A stretch of 64,000 nucleotides of DNA from Sporobacter sp963677825 (GCA_963677825.2 CAXXEF010000001.1:2046001-2110000), one strand, 5' to 3'. Positions 1 through 8,200 are shown, counted from the first letter of the stretch. Program-made: numbers and translations. Notes: a model not told the origin generated them from the sequence alone.

Positions 1-101
1 TCGGCAAGACCGAGGAGCTGCAGTGCTTCTGGCATGAGGATCAGGAGAACCCCACCGTCGAGGCGTTTGCCTCATATCTTGAAAAAACGCATCAGGATTG
101 A
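1..101 (+). CDS. C-terminal end of an unidentified protein (partial)
   Basis: An open frame enters from the left edge and stops at TGA 99-101, giving about 32 residues that end in ASYLEKTHQD. The pattern NPTVEAFASYLEKT resembles the last helix of LysR-type substrate-binding domains (NPAVRAFIDFL in that family), but 32 residues are too few to assign it. It lies 20 nt upstream of mobB, so it may belong to the same molybdenum-related operon. This is inference from position and a short motif only. Confidence 0.45.
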   Translation, partial: GKTEELQCFWHEDQENPTVEAFASYLEKTHQD

Positions 102-121
102 TGGCGTCTGGAGCTGAAAAT

Positions 122-604
122 ATGGCAATCCCCGTCTATTCCGTCGTCGCGTTTTCCGGTACCGGCAAGACGACGCTGTTAGAAAAGCTGATACCGGAAC
201 TGAGCAAGCGCGGCTTGCGCGTCGCAGTGATTAAACACGATGCACACGAGTTTGAAATCGACAAGCCCGGTAAGGATTCCTGGCGTATGACGCAGGCCGG
301 CGCCGCCGTCACCGTCGTTGCGTCTGGGACGCAGGCGGCGATCATGGAAAATCGGTTCGTCCCGATCGACGAGCTGATCGCGAAGGTGCAAAACGTTGAT
401 GTCATCATCACCGAGGGCTATAAGCACGGTCCCTGGCCGAAGATTGCGCTCAGCCGCGCCGGAAATGGCAAGCCGCTGCCGGTCGACCCGGCCGATTGCT
501 TGGCTGTTTTGACCGACGAGCCGGCCGTCACCGGACCAAACGTGCTCGGACTCAACGATGTTGCGGCACTTACCGATATCCTAATTGCCGATATGGCAAA
601 ATAG
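122..604 (+). CDS. mobB: MobB, molybdopterin-guanine dinucleotide biosynthesis adapter
   Basis: P-loop GTPase-like protein that supports attachment of GMP to molybdopterin by MobA. The P-loop FSGTGKTT is at residues 11-18, followed by VIKHD, a Walker-B-like VDVIITEGYKHGPWPKI segment and a short C-terminal dinucleotide-fold remainder; 160 aa matches the family. I chose ATG 122 because GGAG (110-113) sits 8 nt upstream and family members begin MAIP(V/I). The in-frame TTG 98 and ATG 101 lack a site. Other molybdenum cofactor genes probably lie to the left, outside the window. Confidence 0.92.
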   Translation: MAIPVYSVVAFSGTGKTTLLEKLIPELSKRGLRVAVIKHDAHEFEIDKPGKDSWRMTQAGAAVTVVASGTQAAIMENRFVPIDELIAKVQNVDVIITEGYKHGPWPKIALSRAGNGKPLPVDPADCLAVLTDEPAVTGPNVLGLNDVAALTDILIADMAK

Positions 605-616
605 CATCCAGTCAAA

Positions 617-653
617 TAAACGCGCGGCGCCGAAACGGCGGACGCGTGTTTTT
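617..653 (+). terminator. Rho-independent terminator after mobB
   Basis: ACGCG and CGGCG-type arms (620-632 with 636-647) form an interrupted GC-rich hairpin around an AAA loop, followed directly by a T-rich run (TGTTTTTTGTGTTT). It begins 13 nt after the mobB stop. Confidence 0.7.
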
Positions 654-741
654 TGTGTTTCTGGACATATTAACCTTTAATATGTGCTGAAAAAATACTG
701 GGTTAGCCAATCATGGCAAATTGCGGTAAACAAAAGGGCGC

Positions 742-771
742 TGAATAGTCAGAATAATACTGTGGATACTA
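742..771 (+). promoter_or_regulatory. Sigma-G-like (forespore) promoter of spoVT
   Basis: TGAATA (742-747), a 17-nt spacer, then GATACTA (765-771). This is close to the sigma-G consensus TGNATA-N17/18-CATANTA, with one mismatch in the -10 element. It ends 27 nt before the spoVT start. spoVT is a sigma-G gene in Bacillus subtilis, so position and motif agree; activity here is inferred. Confidence 0.6.
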
Positions 772-798
772 ATGCTGTAAAACAAGGGAGGGCACAGC

Positions 799-1338
799 AT
801 GAAAGCAACTGGAATCGTGCGCCGCATCGATGATCTTGGCCGCGTCGTCATCCCCAAGGAGATCCGTCGTACCATGCGCATCCGTGAGGGCGATCCGCTG
901 GAGATCTACACGGAAAAAGACGGCGAAGTGATTTTTAAGAAATACTCGCCCATGGGTGAATGGTCGGAAAGTGCCTCACAGATCTGCGAGACGCTGTATA
1001 AAACGTCTGGCTGCCTCGCAGCCGTCGCCGACCGCGACTCATATATTTCTGTATGCGGTATCCCCAAGCGCGAGCTGACCGACAAGCACATCAGCAGCGA
1101 TCTGGAACAGCTGATGGAAGCGCGCCGTCTTTATCAGCGCAAGGCCGGTGAAAAGGGACTGCCCGTCGTCGACGGCGGCGATAAATACGTCATTGAAACG
1201 GCGGCCCCGATCATTTCCGAGGGTGACGTGATGGGCTGCGTCATCTTCTTCTCCGAGGGTGAAAAGCCGCTTGGCGAAGTCGAGTACAAGCTCGCGCAGA
1301 CCGTCGCGGGGTTTCTCGGCAAGCAAATGGAAAGTTAA
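799..1338 (+). CDS. spoVT: SpoVT, forespore AbrB-family transition regulator
   Basis: DNA-binding regulator that tunes sigma-G-dependent genes in the forespore. Residues 1-50 are an AbrB swapped-hairpin domain (MKATGIVRRIDDLGRVVIPKEIRR), and residues 55-178 form the GAF-like domain typical of SpoVT, including CGIPKREL and the C-terminal LAQTVAGFLGKQM helix. The length of 179 aa equals the family norm. AGGGAGG lies 8-10 nt before the ATG. It stands alone behind a sigma-G-like promoter and marks the organism as an endospore former. Confidence 0.95.
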   Translation: MKATGIVRRIDDLGRVVIPKEIRRTMRIREGDPLEIYTEKDGEVIFKKYSPMGEWSESASQICETLYKTSGCLAAVADRDSYISVCGIPKRELTDKHISSDLEQLMEARRLYQRKAGEKGLPVVDGGDKYVIETAAPIISEGDVMGCVIFFSEGEKPLGEVEYKLAQTVAGFLGKQMES

Positions 1339-1359
1339 ATCAGCCAGTGACAAAAATAA

Positions 1360-1447
1360 TCAAAGCGGCGCAGCCGCCGGCAGGAAGGACGCAATCAGCG
1401 CCCCATGCCGGACGCCTGCGTCGCTTTGCTGCGCTTTTTCGACGTAT
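1360..1447 (+). terminator. Possible branched terminator after spoVT
   Basis: The segment holds outer arms AAAGCGGCGCAGC and GCTGCGCTTTTT plus inner arms GACGCA and TGCGTC, followed by TTTTTC. The long loop makes this a weak or multi-branched terminator. The rest of the 253-nt gap to the next gene shows only an AT-rich stretch and a possible extended -10 (TGCTACGAT near 1555). Confidence 0.4.
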
Positions 1448-1591
1448 TGGTGCTTTTTTCTATCAAAGCTGTGTGGTAAAATATTGATGAAATCTGCGCC
1501 GTCAGATTTTACATGCATTTAACATAACGCCGATGATGCAATTTACCCGCCTGTGCTACGATTAACGGAATCTTATAGAGGAGTTAACAAT

Positions 1592-2269
1592 ATGATTTAT
1601 TTTGTTGAGGATGACAACAGCATTCGAGAACTCGTCATTTACACGCTCAACAGCACGGGGCTCGAGGCAGTCGGTTTTGAAAAGCCATCAGATTTTTGGC
1701 GTGCGATGGAAAACGCCGAACCGAGTCTTGTTCTCCTTGATATCATGCTGCCGGAGGAAGACGGGCTGGAGATCCTCAGAAAGCTGCGTAGTGCGGCCTC
1801 TACAAAAAAGCTGCCGATCATTATGCTCACAGCTAAGGGCAGCGAGTACGACAAGGTCCTCGGGCTCAATTCCGGCGCGGACGATTACATACCCAAGCCG
1901 TTTGGCATGATCGAGATGATTGCGCGCATCAAGGCGCTGCTGCGCCGCACCGATGAGGGGGAAGCGCCGGCGGAATACGTGCTGGGCAGTCTCTATGTGT
2001 GTCCGTCGAAACATATCGTCAAGGTTTCCGGCCAGAATGTCACGCTCACACTCAAGGAATTTGAGATGCTGTGCCTGCTGCTGGAAAACCACGACATCGT
2101 CCTCACGCGTGACCAGATCCTGAACCGCGTTTGGGGCTATTCGTTTGACGGCGAGAGCCGCACGGTAGACGTACATATCCGCACACTGCGACAGAAGCTC
2201 GGACAAGCCGGGACGTACATCGAAACGGTACGCGGCATCGGCTATAAAATTGCTTCGGACGCCGGGTAA
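1592..2269 (+). CDS. OmpR/PhoP-family response regulator
   Basis: DNA-binding response regulator paired with the histidine kinase immediately downstream. The receiver domain (1-118) has the acidic pocket E6/D7/D8, the phosphoacceptor D50 in LLDIMLP, T-lysine region LTAKGSEYDK and the K in IPKPF. The C-terminal winged helix (about 130-225) has TLKEFEMLCLLLEN and RTVDVHIRTLRQKLG. ATG 1592 follows GAGGAG (1578-1583) at 8 nt; earlier in-frame starts have no site. The sequence resembles PhoP/PhoB regulators, but the target regulon is not visible. Confidence 0.9.
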   Translation: MIYFVEDDNSIRELVIYTLNSTGLEAVGFEKPSDFWRAMENAEPSLVLLDIMLPEEDGLEILRKLRSAASTKKLPIIMLTAKGSEYDKVLGLNSGADDYIPKPFGMIEMIARIKALLRRTDEGEAPAEYVLGSLYVCPSKHIVKVSGQNVTLTLKEFEMLCLLLENHDIVLTRDQILNRVWGYSFDGESRTVDVHIRTLRQKLGQAGTYIETVRGIGYKIASDAG

Positions 2270-2282
2270 GGCGCGGCGGCAT

Positions 2283-3632
2283 ATGAGTAAACGAATATTC
2301 TGGGGGATTTTCCTCGTGGCCATCATGGTTATCCTAGCCTGCCTTGCACTGATAATCGGTATAGACTACCGCGCGTACCTCAACGACTACGAAAGCCGCG
2401 TGGAGGAGGAGACGCACTATATTCTCAAAGGCGTTGAGCAAAACGGTTTCGTTTATCTCGACAGCCTCGATCAAGACGTTGAGCTTCGGATCACCTGGAT
2501 CGACGCGGACGGCACCGTTTTGTTCGATAACGTCGCGGACGCGGCCACGATGGAAAACCACGGCGGCCGGGAAGAGGTTATTCAGGCGCTGGAGACGGGC
2601 GTCGGGCATGGCAGCCGCGAATCGGACACGGTGTCGGAAAAGATGATCTATTACGCCGTCCGGGCCGACGACGGAACGGTGCTGCGCACGGCCATGGCGG
2701 AGAAAACGCTCCTGTCAAGAATCACCGTGATAATCAAGCCGACCATCATCATCGTGGTTGCGGCGATCGCCGTATCGCTGCTGTTGGCGTTTCGGATATC
2801 CAAGGGCATTATTCGGCCGATTAACGCCATCGATTTCGAGCATCCCGAGCGCGGCAAGGTCTATCCGGAGCTGTATCCGCTCATCGAGCGCATAGAGCAG
2901 CAAAACGTCATCATCGCGCAGTCGATGGAGGAACTGAAAATAGAACACGAGGCGCGCGAAAAAATGCGCCGTGAGTTTACGGCCAACGTCTCGCATGAGC
3001 TGAAAACGCCGCTGACGTCGATTTCCGGCTTCGCCGAGATTTTACAAAACGGCCTCGTTAAAGAAGCGGACATCTCACGAATTTCCGGGTATATCTACAC
3101 CGAGGCCCAGCGCCTGATCTCGCTAGTGGGCGATATCATCAAGCTTTCCCAGCTTGACGATAACGAGCTGCCCGTCAAAAAGGTGCGCATCGACCTGTAT
3201 GAAGCGTGCCGGAATGTGATCGATTCTCTCAAACCTGTCGCCGATAAGAAAGGCGTAACGATTGAGCTCAAAGGCGGACCCGCTGAGATTTATGGCGCCG
3301 AGCAGATCGTCGACGAGATCATCCACAATCTGTGCGACAACGCCATCAAGTACAACAAAGATAACGGCCGCGTTGTTGTGAGCGTCCAGCGGCAGAAGAA
3401 CGGGGTCGAGCTGTCCGTGTCCGATACGGGCATTGGCATCCCGGTTACCGAGCAGTCGCGCGTGTTCGAGCGGTTTTACCGCGTCAACCGCAGCCAGTCC
3501 AAGCAGATTGGCGGCACGGGGCTCGGGCTGTCGATTGTCAAGCATGGCGCGGCCTACCATAACGCGCGGCTGGACCTGTCGAGCCAGCCGGGCAAGGGGA
3601 CGACGATCCGTGTCGTCTTCAAAAATGACTAG
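2283..3632 (+). CDS. Sensor histidine kinase (PhoR/WalK type)
   Basis: Membrane sensor kinase, 449 aa, 13 nt after the response regulator and surely its partner. TM1 is at about residues 7-27, an extracytoplasmic PAS-like sensor at 30-145 (ITWIDADGTVLFDN), TM2 at about 149-170, then a degenerate HAMP. HisKA contains NVSHELKTPL with phosphoacceptor H238. The HATPase domain has N box DNAIKYN, DTGIGIP, F box FERFYRV and GGTGLGLSI. The first good ATG is 2283; its ribosome site is weak (GTAAGG in the preceding stop region), suggesting translational coupling. Confidence 0.92.
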   Translation: MSKRIFWGIFLVAIMVILACLALIIGIDYRAYLNDYESRVEEETHYILKGVEQNGFVYLDSLDQDVELRITWIDADGTVLFDNVADAATMENHGGREEVIQALETGVGHGSRESDTVSEKMIYYAVRADDGTVLRTAMAEKTLLSRITVIIKPTIIIVVAAIAVSLLLAFRISKGIIRPINAIDFEHPERGKVYPELYPLIERIEQQNVIIAQSMEELKIEHEAREKMRREFTANVSHELKTPLTSISGFAEILQNGLVKEADISRISGYIYTEAQRLISLVGDIIKLSQLDDNELPVKKVRIDLYEACRNVIDSLKPVADKKGVTIELKGGPAEIYGAEQIVDEIIHNLCDNAIKYNKDNGRVVVSVQRQKNGVELSVSDTGIGIPVTEQSRVFERFYRVNRSQSKQIGGTGLGLSIVKHGAAYHNARLDLSSQPGKGTTIRVVFKND

Positions 3633-3676
3633 ACGCGCCCAGACAAGACAAAAGTCTGCACAAAAGCCTGTAACAC

Positions 3677-3709
3677 AAAAAGCCCGTCACCATTGGTGAC
3701 GGGCTTTTT
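3677..3709. terminator. Bidirectional terminator between the kinase gene and hpf
   Basis: A perfect 15-bp stem, AAAAAGCCCGTCACC with GGTGACGGGCTTTTT, around an ATT loop. A-run and T-run flank it on both sides, so it can serve the plus-strand kinase gene and the convergent minus-strand hpf gene. Confidence 0.9.
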
Positions 3710-3718
3710 AATCTAAGT

Positions 3719-4258
3719 TTATTCGTTACCGACGATCAGGCCGTAGCCGCCGTGGTTGCGTTTATAGAGTACCGAAAATTCACCGTCGTTCTCCTGATTT
3801 CGGAACACGAAGAATTCGTGACCAAGCAGATTCATCTGCAGCATCGCTTCCTCCGGGGCCATAGGCTTGATGGGAAAGCGTTTCGTGCGCGTGATGGTCA
3901 GCTCGTCCTCGGCTTCTTCTGCGGTCATGGTGACGTCCGGCTTGATTTCGCGCTCAAACGCACCGTCACGCAGACGTTTGGAAAGACGCGTCTTATTTTT
4001 GCGGATCTGGCGCTCAATCGCCGCGACAGCGGAGTCGATCGAGGCATACATGTCGCTGGTTGTTTCCGTTACGCGGTAGAAAAAACCGTTGTTGTTAATC
4101 GTGACCTCGGCTGAAAACCGTCCGCGCTCCGTGCCGAAGGTCACAAATGCTTCCGACTCGAGTTTAAAAAAGCGGTCCAGCTTGCCGATTTTCTTCTCTG
4201 CATAATCGTGCACAGCGTTCGTGACCTTGATTTTTTTCTCTGTAAAAGTAAACTTCAT
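3719..4258 (-). CDS. hpf: Ribosome hibernation promoting factor, long form
   Basis: Binds 30S subunits and dimerises ribosomes into inactive 100S particles in stationary phase. Residues 1-95 are the HPF/RaiA domain (MKFTFTEKKIKVTNAVHDYAEKK), and residues 120-178 the dimerising C-terminal domain with FPIKPMAPEEAMLQMNLLGHEFFVF. The 179 aa length matches the long form of Firmicutes. Start choice: GGAG abuts the upstream ATG 4267 (0 nt spacing) but sits 9 nt before ATG 4258, so translation should begin at 4258. Confidence 0.93.
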   Translation of the reverse strand: MKFTFTEKKIKVTNAVHDYAEKKIGKLDRFFKLESEAFVTFGTERGRFSAEVTINNNGFFYRVTETTSDMYASIDSAVAAIERQIRKNKTRLSKRLRDGAFEREIKPDVTMTAEEAEDELTITRTKRFPIKPMAPEEAMLQMNLLGHEFFVFRNQENDGEFSVLYKRNHGGYGLIVGNE

Positions 4259-4317
4259 TCGAGTCATCTCCTTACTGAGTATGTTCGGACTATTATTAGC
4301 GGCTTGTCCGTGATTCC

Positions 4318-4346
4318 ATTATACCACGGCGTACTCGGATTTAACA
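4318..4346 (-). promoter_or_regulatory. Possible promoter of hpf
   Basis: On the minus strand a perfect TATAAT (4318-4323) lies 59 nt upstream of the hpf start. The hexamer 17 nt upstream (TGTTAA) matches the -35 consensus poorly. The remainder of the 391-nt gap to the next plus-strand gene (4259-4658) holds no gene that I can see. Confidence 0.45.
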
Positions 4347-4658
4347 GACTGGATAAAATGATTTTACGCTCAATGGCATGCCGGTATACTACATAGAAAG
4401 CCGGCGTCCAATCACTGCAGCATACGCCTCAACAACGCGCTGTTCAATCTGGTTGATGAGCGCCGTACCGTAAGAAATGCGCGCAGCGCACTCCGTTCGA
4501 CAGTGAGCAGTAAGGATGAATACGCGGCGTGCCAAAAAATTACAAATTTACAACGAGATATGATATACTTTGATCATGAAGGTTGGGGCATAAGTAAATT
4601 CAGGTACACATACTAAATGGCTAAACACGGCAGACGTTGCCGCAGAAAGGATCGGACC

Positions 4659-5264
4659 ATGCGTACTACTCAAAAGACTATTCTGGCAGTTGCTATTATA
4701 GCTGTCTTGATGGTTTCTTTATTTCAGTTCCCAAAAACCGGCGCACCGGCCGAGGATGAAGCCATTATCTATGTGCCGGCGAGTGCAAGCACCTTGGAAG
4801 ACAGCGCGATAGACGTCATAACAGTGCGGGAATTCAGCCTTCTGGATGCCGCTGGTTTACTAAATATTATCATCGATGCAGAAATGCTGATGGACGACAC
4901 CGTTAAAGCGCAGTTGCATAAAGCTTTTTCTAATGAAGCGCGAATCATCGTTGCCGGAAATATGACCAAGAATGAAGTCCGAGCCTACTTTGGTCAGGCG
5001 AGAAAGGCGAATGAAGAGAAAACCGAAGCTGCCGCGCAGGAGCAGCCCGGCGGATCCACGTTGTCTGATAACTTAGTGGGTGCTGCGATGATAGATACGT
5101 CCCAATTTAAGTCTACGGGGAAGCTGATATACAAAGAAGAAGACACGACGCATGTCATAGATATTACGGTTGAAGATCACGAGAACCAAAATGAAGTCTT
5201 TGACGCGTTCAAATACTGCCTTAAGTATGATTACGCAAGCTTGGAGTCCACAACACGGTGGTAG
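4659..5264 (+). CDS. Unrecognised protein with an N-terminal membrane anchor
   Basis: I do not recognise this 201-aa protein. Residues 6-24 are a single hydrophobic segment (AVAIIAVLMVSLFQF) after a short basic tip, so it is either anchored or secreted. The rest is acidic and soluble, with a helical central part (MLMDDTVKAQLHKAF), a linker rich in E/A/Q (about 118-135) and a C-terminal part ending in KYDYASLESTTRW. ATG 4659 follows AAAGGA by 8 nt. Its base composition is lower in GC than neighbouring genes, which fits recent acquisition or weak constraint. It is monocistronic and ends in a terminator. Confidence 0.65.
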   Translation: MRTTQKTILAVAIIAVLMVSLFQFPKTGAPAEDEAIIYVPASASTLEDSAIDVITVREFSLLDAAGLLNIIIDAEMLMDDTVKAQLHKAFSNEARIIVAGNMTKNEVRAYFGQARKANEEKTEAAAQEQPGGSTLSDNLVGAAMIDTSQFKSTGKLIYKEEDTTHVIDITVEDHENQNEVFDAFKYCLKYDYASLESTTRW

Positions 5265-5309
5265 CTTATACAAGCACACAATCCGGAGTTATTCACAGAC
5301 TAAGCAGAA

Positions 5310-5344
5310 GAAGCCCGTAACCGATACGGTTACGGGCTTCTTTT
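5310..5344. terminator. Strong hairpin terminator after the membrane-anchored protein
   Basis: Perfect arms AGAAGCCCGTAACCG and CGGTTACGGGCTTCT around ATA, followed by TTTTGG on the plus strand. It may also serve the convergent fumarase gene, whose stop is at 5410. Confidence 0.85.
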
Positions 5345-5409
5345 GGTAAACAAATGACGATAATGACGCCGGTCACTGCGTTTGAAGACAAGAAACGGTG
5401 TCGGTCAAA

Positions 5410-6252
5410 TCATAAAGTACACCCGGCGTGGCGCGTGGCGTGGCAGCTCATTGTGATGACACACGGCATACCTGCGATATGCGTCGGATACGGCTCGATG
5501 AGCACGCGCACGGCCGTCGTCCGGCCGCCGAAACCCTGCGGACCGATACCGAGCCGGTTGATTTTATCGAGGGTCCGCGCCTCCATCTCGGCGTAGTAGG
5601 GGTCGGGATTATCCGCGAGCATATCGCGTAGAAGTGCGCGCTTGGATAATATCGCCGCCATCTCGGTCGTGCCGCCGAGCCCAACGCCGACGACGACGGG
5701 CGGACACGGGTTCGACCCAGCGCGGCTGACGGTATCGACGATGAAATCCTCGACGGCGCCCTGCGTGTCCGACGGGAGAAACAAGCGCATCGCACTCATG
5801 TTCTCGCTGCCGAAGCCCTTAGGGGCGACGGTGATGGCGATCTCGCCGCCCGGGACGAGGCGGGTGTGTAATATCGCCGGCGTATTGTCGTTGGTATTGA
5901 CGCGCCGGAGCGGGTCGGCGACGACGCTTTTACGTAAAAAGCCGTTTTCATAGCCGCGCCGAACGCCCTCGTTGACGGCGTCGATAAAGCTGCCGCCGGT
6001 GACGTGCGCGTCCTGCCCGATGTCGGCAAAGACGATCGCCATGCCTGTGTCCTGACAGATCGGCAGACCTGTTTCATCGGCAAGTTTGAAGTTTTCGACG
6101 ATATCATGCAGCGCGTCTTTACCGGCCGGAGACGGCTCGGCCTCTTCGGCTCGCTCCAGTAATACGCGTAAATCGCAGGGCAGATGGACAGCGGCGTCGA
6201 TACACAGCTTTTCAACGGCTTGCGTGATCTCTTCACAGGTAATTTCTCTCAT
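5410..6252 (-). CDS. Class I fumarate hydratase, alpha subunit
   Basis: The catalytic [4Fe-4S] half of two-subunit class I fumarase (or L-tartrate dehydratase), hydrating fumarate to malate. The 280 aa equal the alpha subunit length. Cluster cysteines are visible in LPICQDTG and GSNPCPPVVVGVG, with a likely third in TMSCHATRHAGC; GFGSENMS and GLGGTTEMA are further family signatures. GGAGG lies 6 nt before the start. The beta subunit, normally adjacent, is absent: the downstream side holds only a terminator and a convergent gene. Confidence 0.9.
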   Translation of the reverse strand: MREITCEEITQAVEKLCIDAAVHLPCDLRVLLERAEEAEPSPAGKDALHDIVENFKLADETGLPICQDTGMAIVFADIGQDAHVTGGSFIDAVNEGVRRGYENGFLRKSVVADPLRRVNTNDNTPAILHTRLVPGGEIAITVAPKGFGSENMSAMRLFLPSDTQGAVEDFIVDTVSRAGSNPCPPVVVGVGLGGTTEMAAILSKRALLRDMLADNPDPYYAEMEARTLDKINRLGIGPQGFGGRTTAVRVLIEPYPTHIAGMPCVITMSCHATRHAGCTL

Positions 6253-6281
6253 ACCGGCCTCCCGTGTGTAATCATAAGGCT

Positions 6282-6310
6282 ATTGTAGCATCCACTGCGC
6301 TTGCGTTCAA
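6282..6310 (-). promoter_or_regulatory. Promoter of the fumarase alpha gene
   Basis: On the minus strand TTGAAC (6305-6310), a 17-nt spacer, then TACAAT (6282-6287), about 30 nt upstream of the start codon. It overlaps the divergent promoter region of the HIT gene. Confidence 0.7.
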
Positions 6311-6317
6311 TGCTTTG

Positions 6318-6345
6318 TTGCCAAGTGAACGGTGTGTGGTATAAT
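6318..6345 (+). promoter_or_regulatory. Promoter of the HIT-nfo operon
   Basis: TTGCCA (6318-6323), a 16-nt spacer and a perfect TATAAT (6340-6345), about 40 nt upstream of the HIT gene. Confidence 0.65.
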
Positions 6346-6386
6346 AACCGAAATAACAAAATCAATATTTGGAGATGGGGACAGGG

Positions 6387-6845
6387 ATGAGCTGTCTGAT
6401 ATGTGAGCGAATAGAGATGATTAAAAGCAGGACCAATCCATATTTCGTTACGGAACTGGAAACCGGTTATGTTGTTATGGGTGATCATCAGCGATTTCGA
6501 GGATATACGTTGTTTTTGTGCAAAGAGCATCTCACAGAATTACACCAGCTCGAGCATCATCGGAAAATCAAGCATTTAGAGGAAATGTCTTTAGTTGCGG
6601 AGGCTGTGTATAACGCTTTCCAACCAGATAAACTTAACTACGAATTGTTGGGAAACGGCGAAAACAGCAGCCATATTCATTGGCACATCATACCACGCAC
6701 ACAGGGCGATATGCCGCGAAGAGGCCCTGTGTGGTTTTTGCCTGTCGAAGAGTTATATAATGATATGTATAAGCCGAATAACAAGCAATTGTCTGATATG
6801 ATTAGCAGGCTTAGAAATGAAATCGTATTGTTATGCACCAAATGA
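6387..6845 (+). CDS. HIT-family nucleotide hydrolase/transferase
   Basis: Histidine-triad protein, about 152 aa, acting on nucleotide conjugates. The catalytic triad motif reads HIHWHIIPR, and a zinc-like CLIC pair sits at the N-terminus (MSCLICERIE). Of the in-frame starts TTG 6369, ATG 6375 and ATG 6387, I prefer 6387 because the first cysteine motif follows it at once and GGGG lies 6 nt upstream; GGAG (6371-6374) would also reach it. Base composition is clearly lower in GC than that of its neighbours, which may mean transfer. It forms an operon with nfo. Confidence 0.85.
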   Translation: MSCLICERIEMIKSRTNPYFVTELETGYVVMGDHQRFRGYTLFLCKEHLTELHQLEHHRKIKHLEEMSLVAEAVYNAFQPDKLNYELLGNGENSSHIHWHIIPRTQGDMPRRGPVWFLPVEELYNDMYKPNNKQLSDMISRLRNEIVLLCTK

Positions 6846-6874
6846 CCATGACCTGAACAGAAAGGACACATTGT

Positions 6875-7708
6875 ATGTTTAAAATCGGCTGCCATTTGTC
6901 CGTGTCGGACGGATACCTCGCCATGGGCAAGGCTGCGCTATCCGTCGGTGCGAACGTGTTCCAGTTTTTTTCACGCAATCCGCGCGGCGGTGCCGCCAAG
7001 GCGATCAACGAAGATGATATTGCCGCTTTTTTGAAGCTGGCCGACGAAAACGGCCTCAATAACTTTCTCATACACGCGCCGTATACGCTCAACGCCTGTT
7101 CGGACAAAGCGCACACACGTCAGTTTGCGCGCGAAACGATGGCGGACGATCTGCGCCGTATGGAGTATATCCCGGGCAGCTTTTATAATTTCCACCCCGG
7201 CAGCCATGTCGGACAGGGGATGGAAGCCGGCATCGGGATGATCGCCGACATGCTCAACGAGGTGATGTGGGCGGAGCAGACAACGACCGTGCTGCTTGAA
7301 ACGATGGCCGGCAAGGGCTCGGAGGTCGGCGGTAAGTTCGAGCAGCTGCGCGCGATCATTGACTTGACCGAACATGCCGATAAGCTCGGCGTGTGCCTGG
7401 ACACCTGCCACATCAACGACGCCGGATACGACGTTGTGAACGATCTTGACGGCGTGCTCGACGAGTTTGACCGCGTGCTCGGCCTCGACCGGCTCAAGGC
7501 AATTCACCTCAATGACAGTAAGAACCCGTATAACAGTCACAAGGACCGCCACGAAAAGATTGGTGAAGGCTTTCTGGGGATTGAGGGGATAACGCGTGTT
7601 ATTAATCACCCCAAGCTGCGCCACCTGCCGTTTTACCTCGAAACACCCAACGAGCTCGACGGCTATGCCAAGGAAATCGCGCTCTTAAAGAGTTTATACA
7701 AGGCGTAA
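6875..7708 (+). CDS. nfo: Endonuclease IV (deoxyribonuclease IV)
   Basis: AP endonuclease that cleaves 5' of abasic sites in base excision repair. The 277-aa TIM barrel shows the metal ligands in IHAPYTLN, FHPGSH, LETMAGKG, CLDTCHINDAGYD and HLNDSKNPYNSHKDRHEKIGEG, and a final E in YLETPNE. AAAGGA lies 10 nt before the ATG. It follows the HIT gene by 29 nt in the same operon. Confidence 0.96.
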   Translation: MFKIGCHLSVSDGYLAMGKAALSVGANVFQFFSRNPRGGAAKAINEDDIAAFLKLADENGLNNFLIHAPYTLNACSDKAHTRQFARETMADDLRRMEYIPGSFYNFHPGSHVGQGMEAGIGMIADMLNEVMWAEQTTTVLLETMAGKGSEVGGKFEQLRAIIDLTEHADKLGVCLDTCHINDAGYDVVNDLDGVLDEFDRVLGLDRLKAIHLNDSKNPYNSHKDRHEKIGEGFLGIEGITRVINHPKLRHLPFYLETPNELDGYAKEIALLKSLYKA

Positions 7709-7712
7709 CACC

Positions 7713-7736
7713 AAAGCCGCCCGAAAGGGCGGCTTT
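7713..7736. terminator. Hairpin between nfo and the cNMP-domain gene
   Basis: Perfect 10-bp arms AAAGCCGCCC and GGGCGGCTTT around a GAAA tetraloop, five nucleotides after the nfo stop and touching the convergent gene's stop codon. The T-run is short, so termination strength is uncertain. Confidence 0.65.
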
Positions 7737-8170
7737 CACATTTGGAGATTGTCTGATTTTAGGCGTTCGGCACGCTGCTCCCGGTCGTGCCGGACAAGCA
7801 GCGACTTAAGGTCGCCCGCTGTTTTGTCCAAACGGAGATAGAGGTGCTTGATCAGCTCAAACGCCAGCGCCGGCTCGTCCCGGATGAAGGCGACGGCGGC
7901 GTCTTTTTCGAGCAGCAGCACGACCGCGTCGCTGAGTGTTTTCGTCGTATATAAAGCGTGCTTGTTTTGCATCAGTGCCGGGTCGGCAAAGACGTCGCCT
8001 GTGCCGAGCACCGACAGTAGCTCCGGCGGCTCGGGGCCCTGTACATAAACGCCGATGTCGCCTCCAATGACGACAAGCAGAATATTGTCCGTTCCGTCGC
8101 CTGTTAAAACGCAGCCGGGCGGATATTTTTTTATCTTTGCGATGCTCTGGATGACGCTGAGGTCGATCAA
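7736..8170 (-). CDS. Stand-alone cyclic-nucleotide-binding-fold protein under c-di-GMP riboswitch control
   Basis: A 144-aa protein with the Crp/cNMP-binding beta-roll (KKYPPGCVLTGDGTDNILLVVIGGDIGVYV, then LLSVLGTGDVFADPAL) and the following C-helix (ALAFELIKHLYLRLDKTAGDL), but no helix-turn-helix and no enzyme domain. The usual phosphate-binding cassette GE(L/I)A...R(T/S)A is degenerate (GDVFADPALMQNKHALYTT), so it may not bind cAMP. Start: GGAGG is placed 8 nt before TTG 8170, which is inside the longer open frame; upstream ATGs have no site. It is preceded by a riboswitch and terminator. Confidence 0.75.
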   Translation of the reverse strand: MIDLSVIQSIAKIKKYPPGCVLTGDGTDNILLVVIGGDIGVYVQGPEPPELLSVLGTGDVFADPALMQNKHALYTTKTLSDAVVLLLEKDAAVAFIRDEPALAFELIKHLYLRLDKTAGDLKSLLVRHDREQRAERLKSDNLQM

Positions 8171-8200
8171 GAATAACACCTCCGAAACGGACTGGCCACC

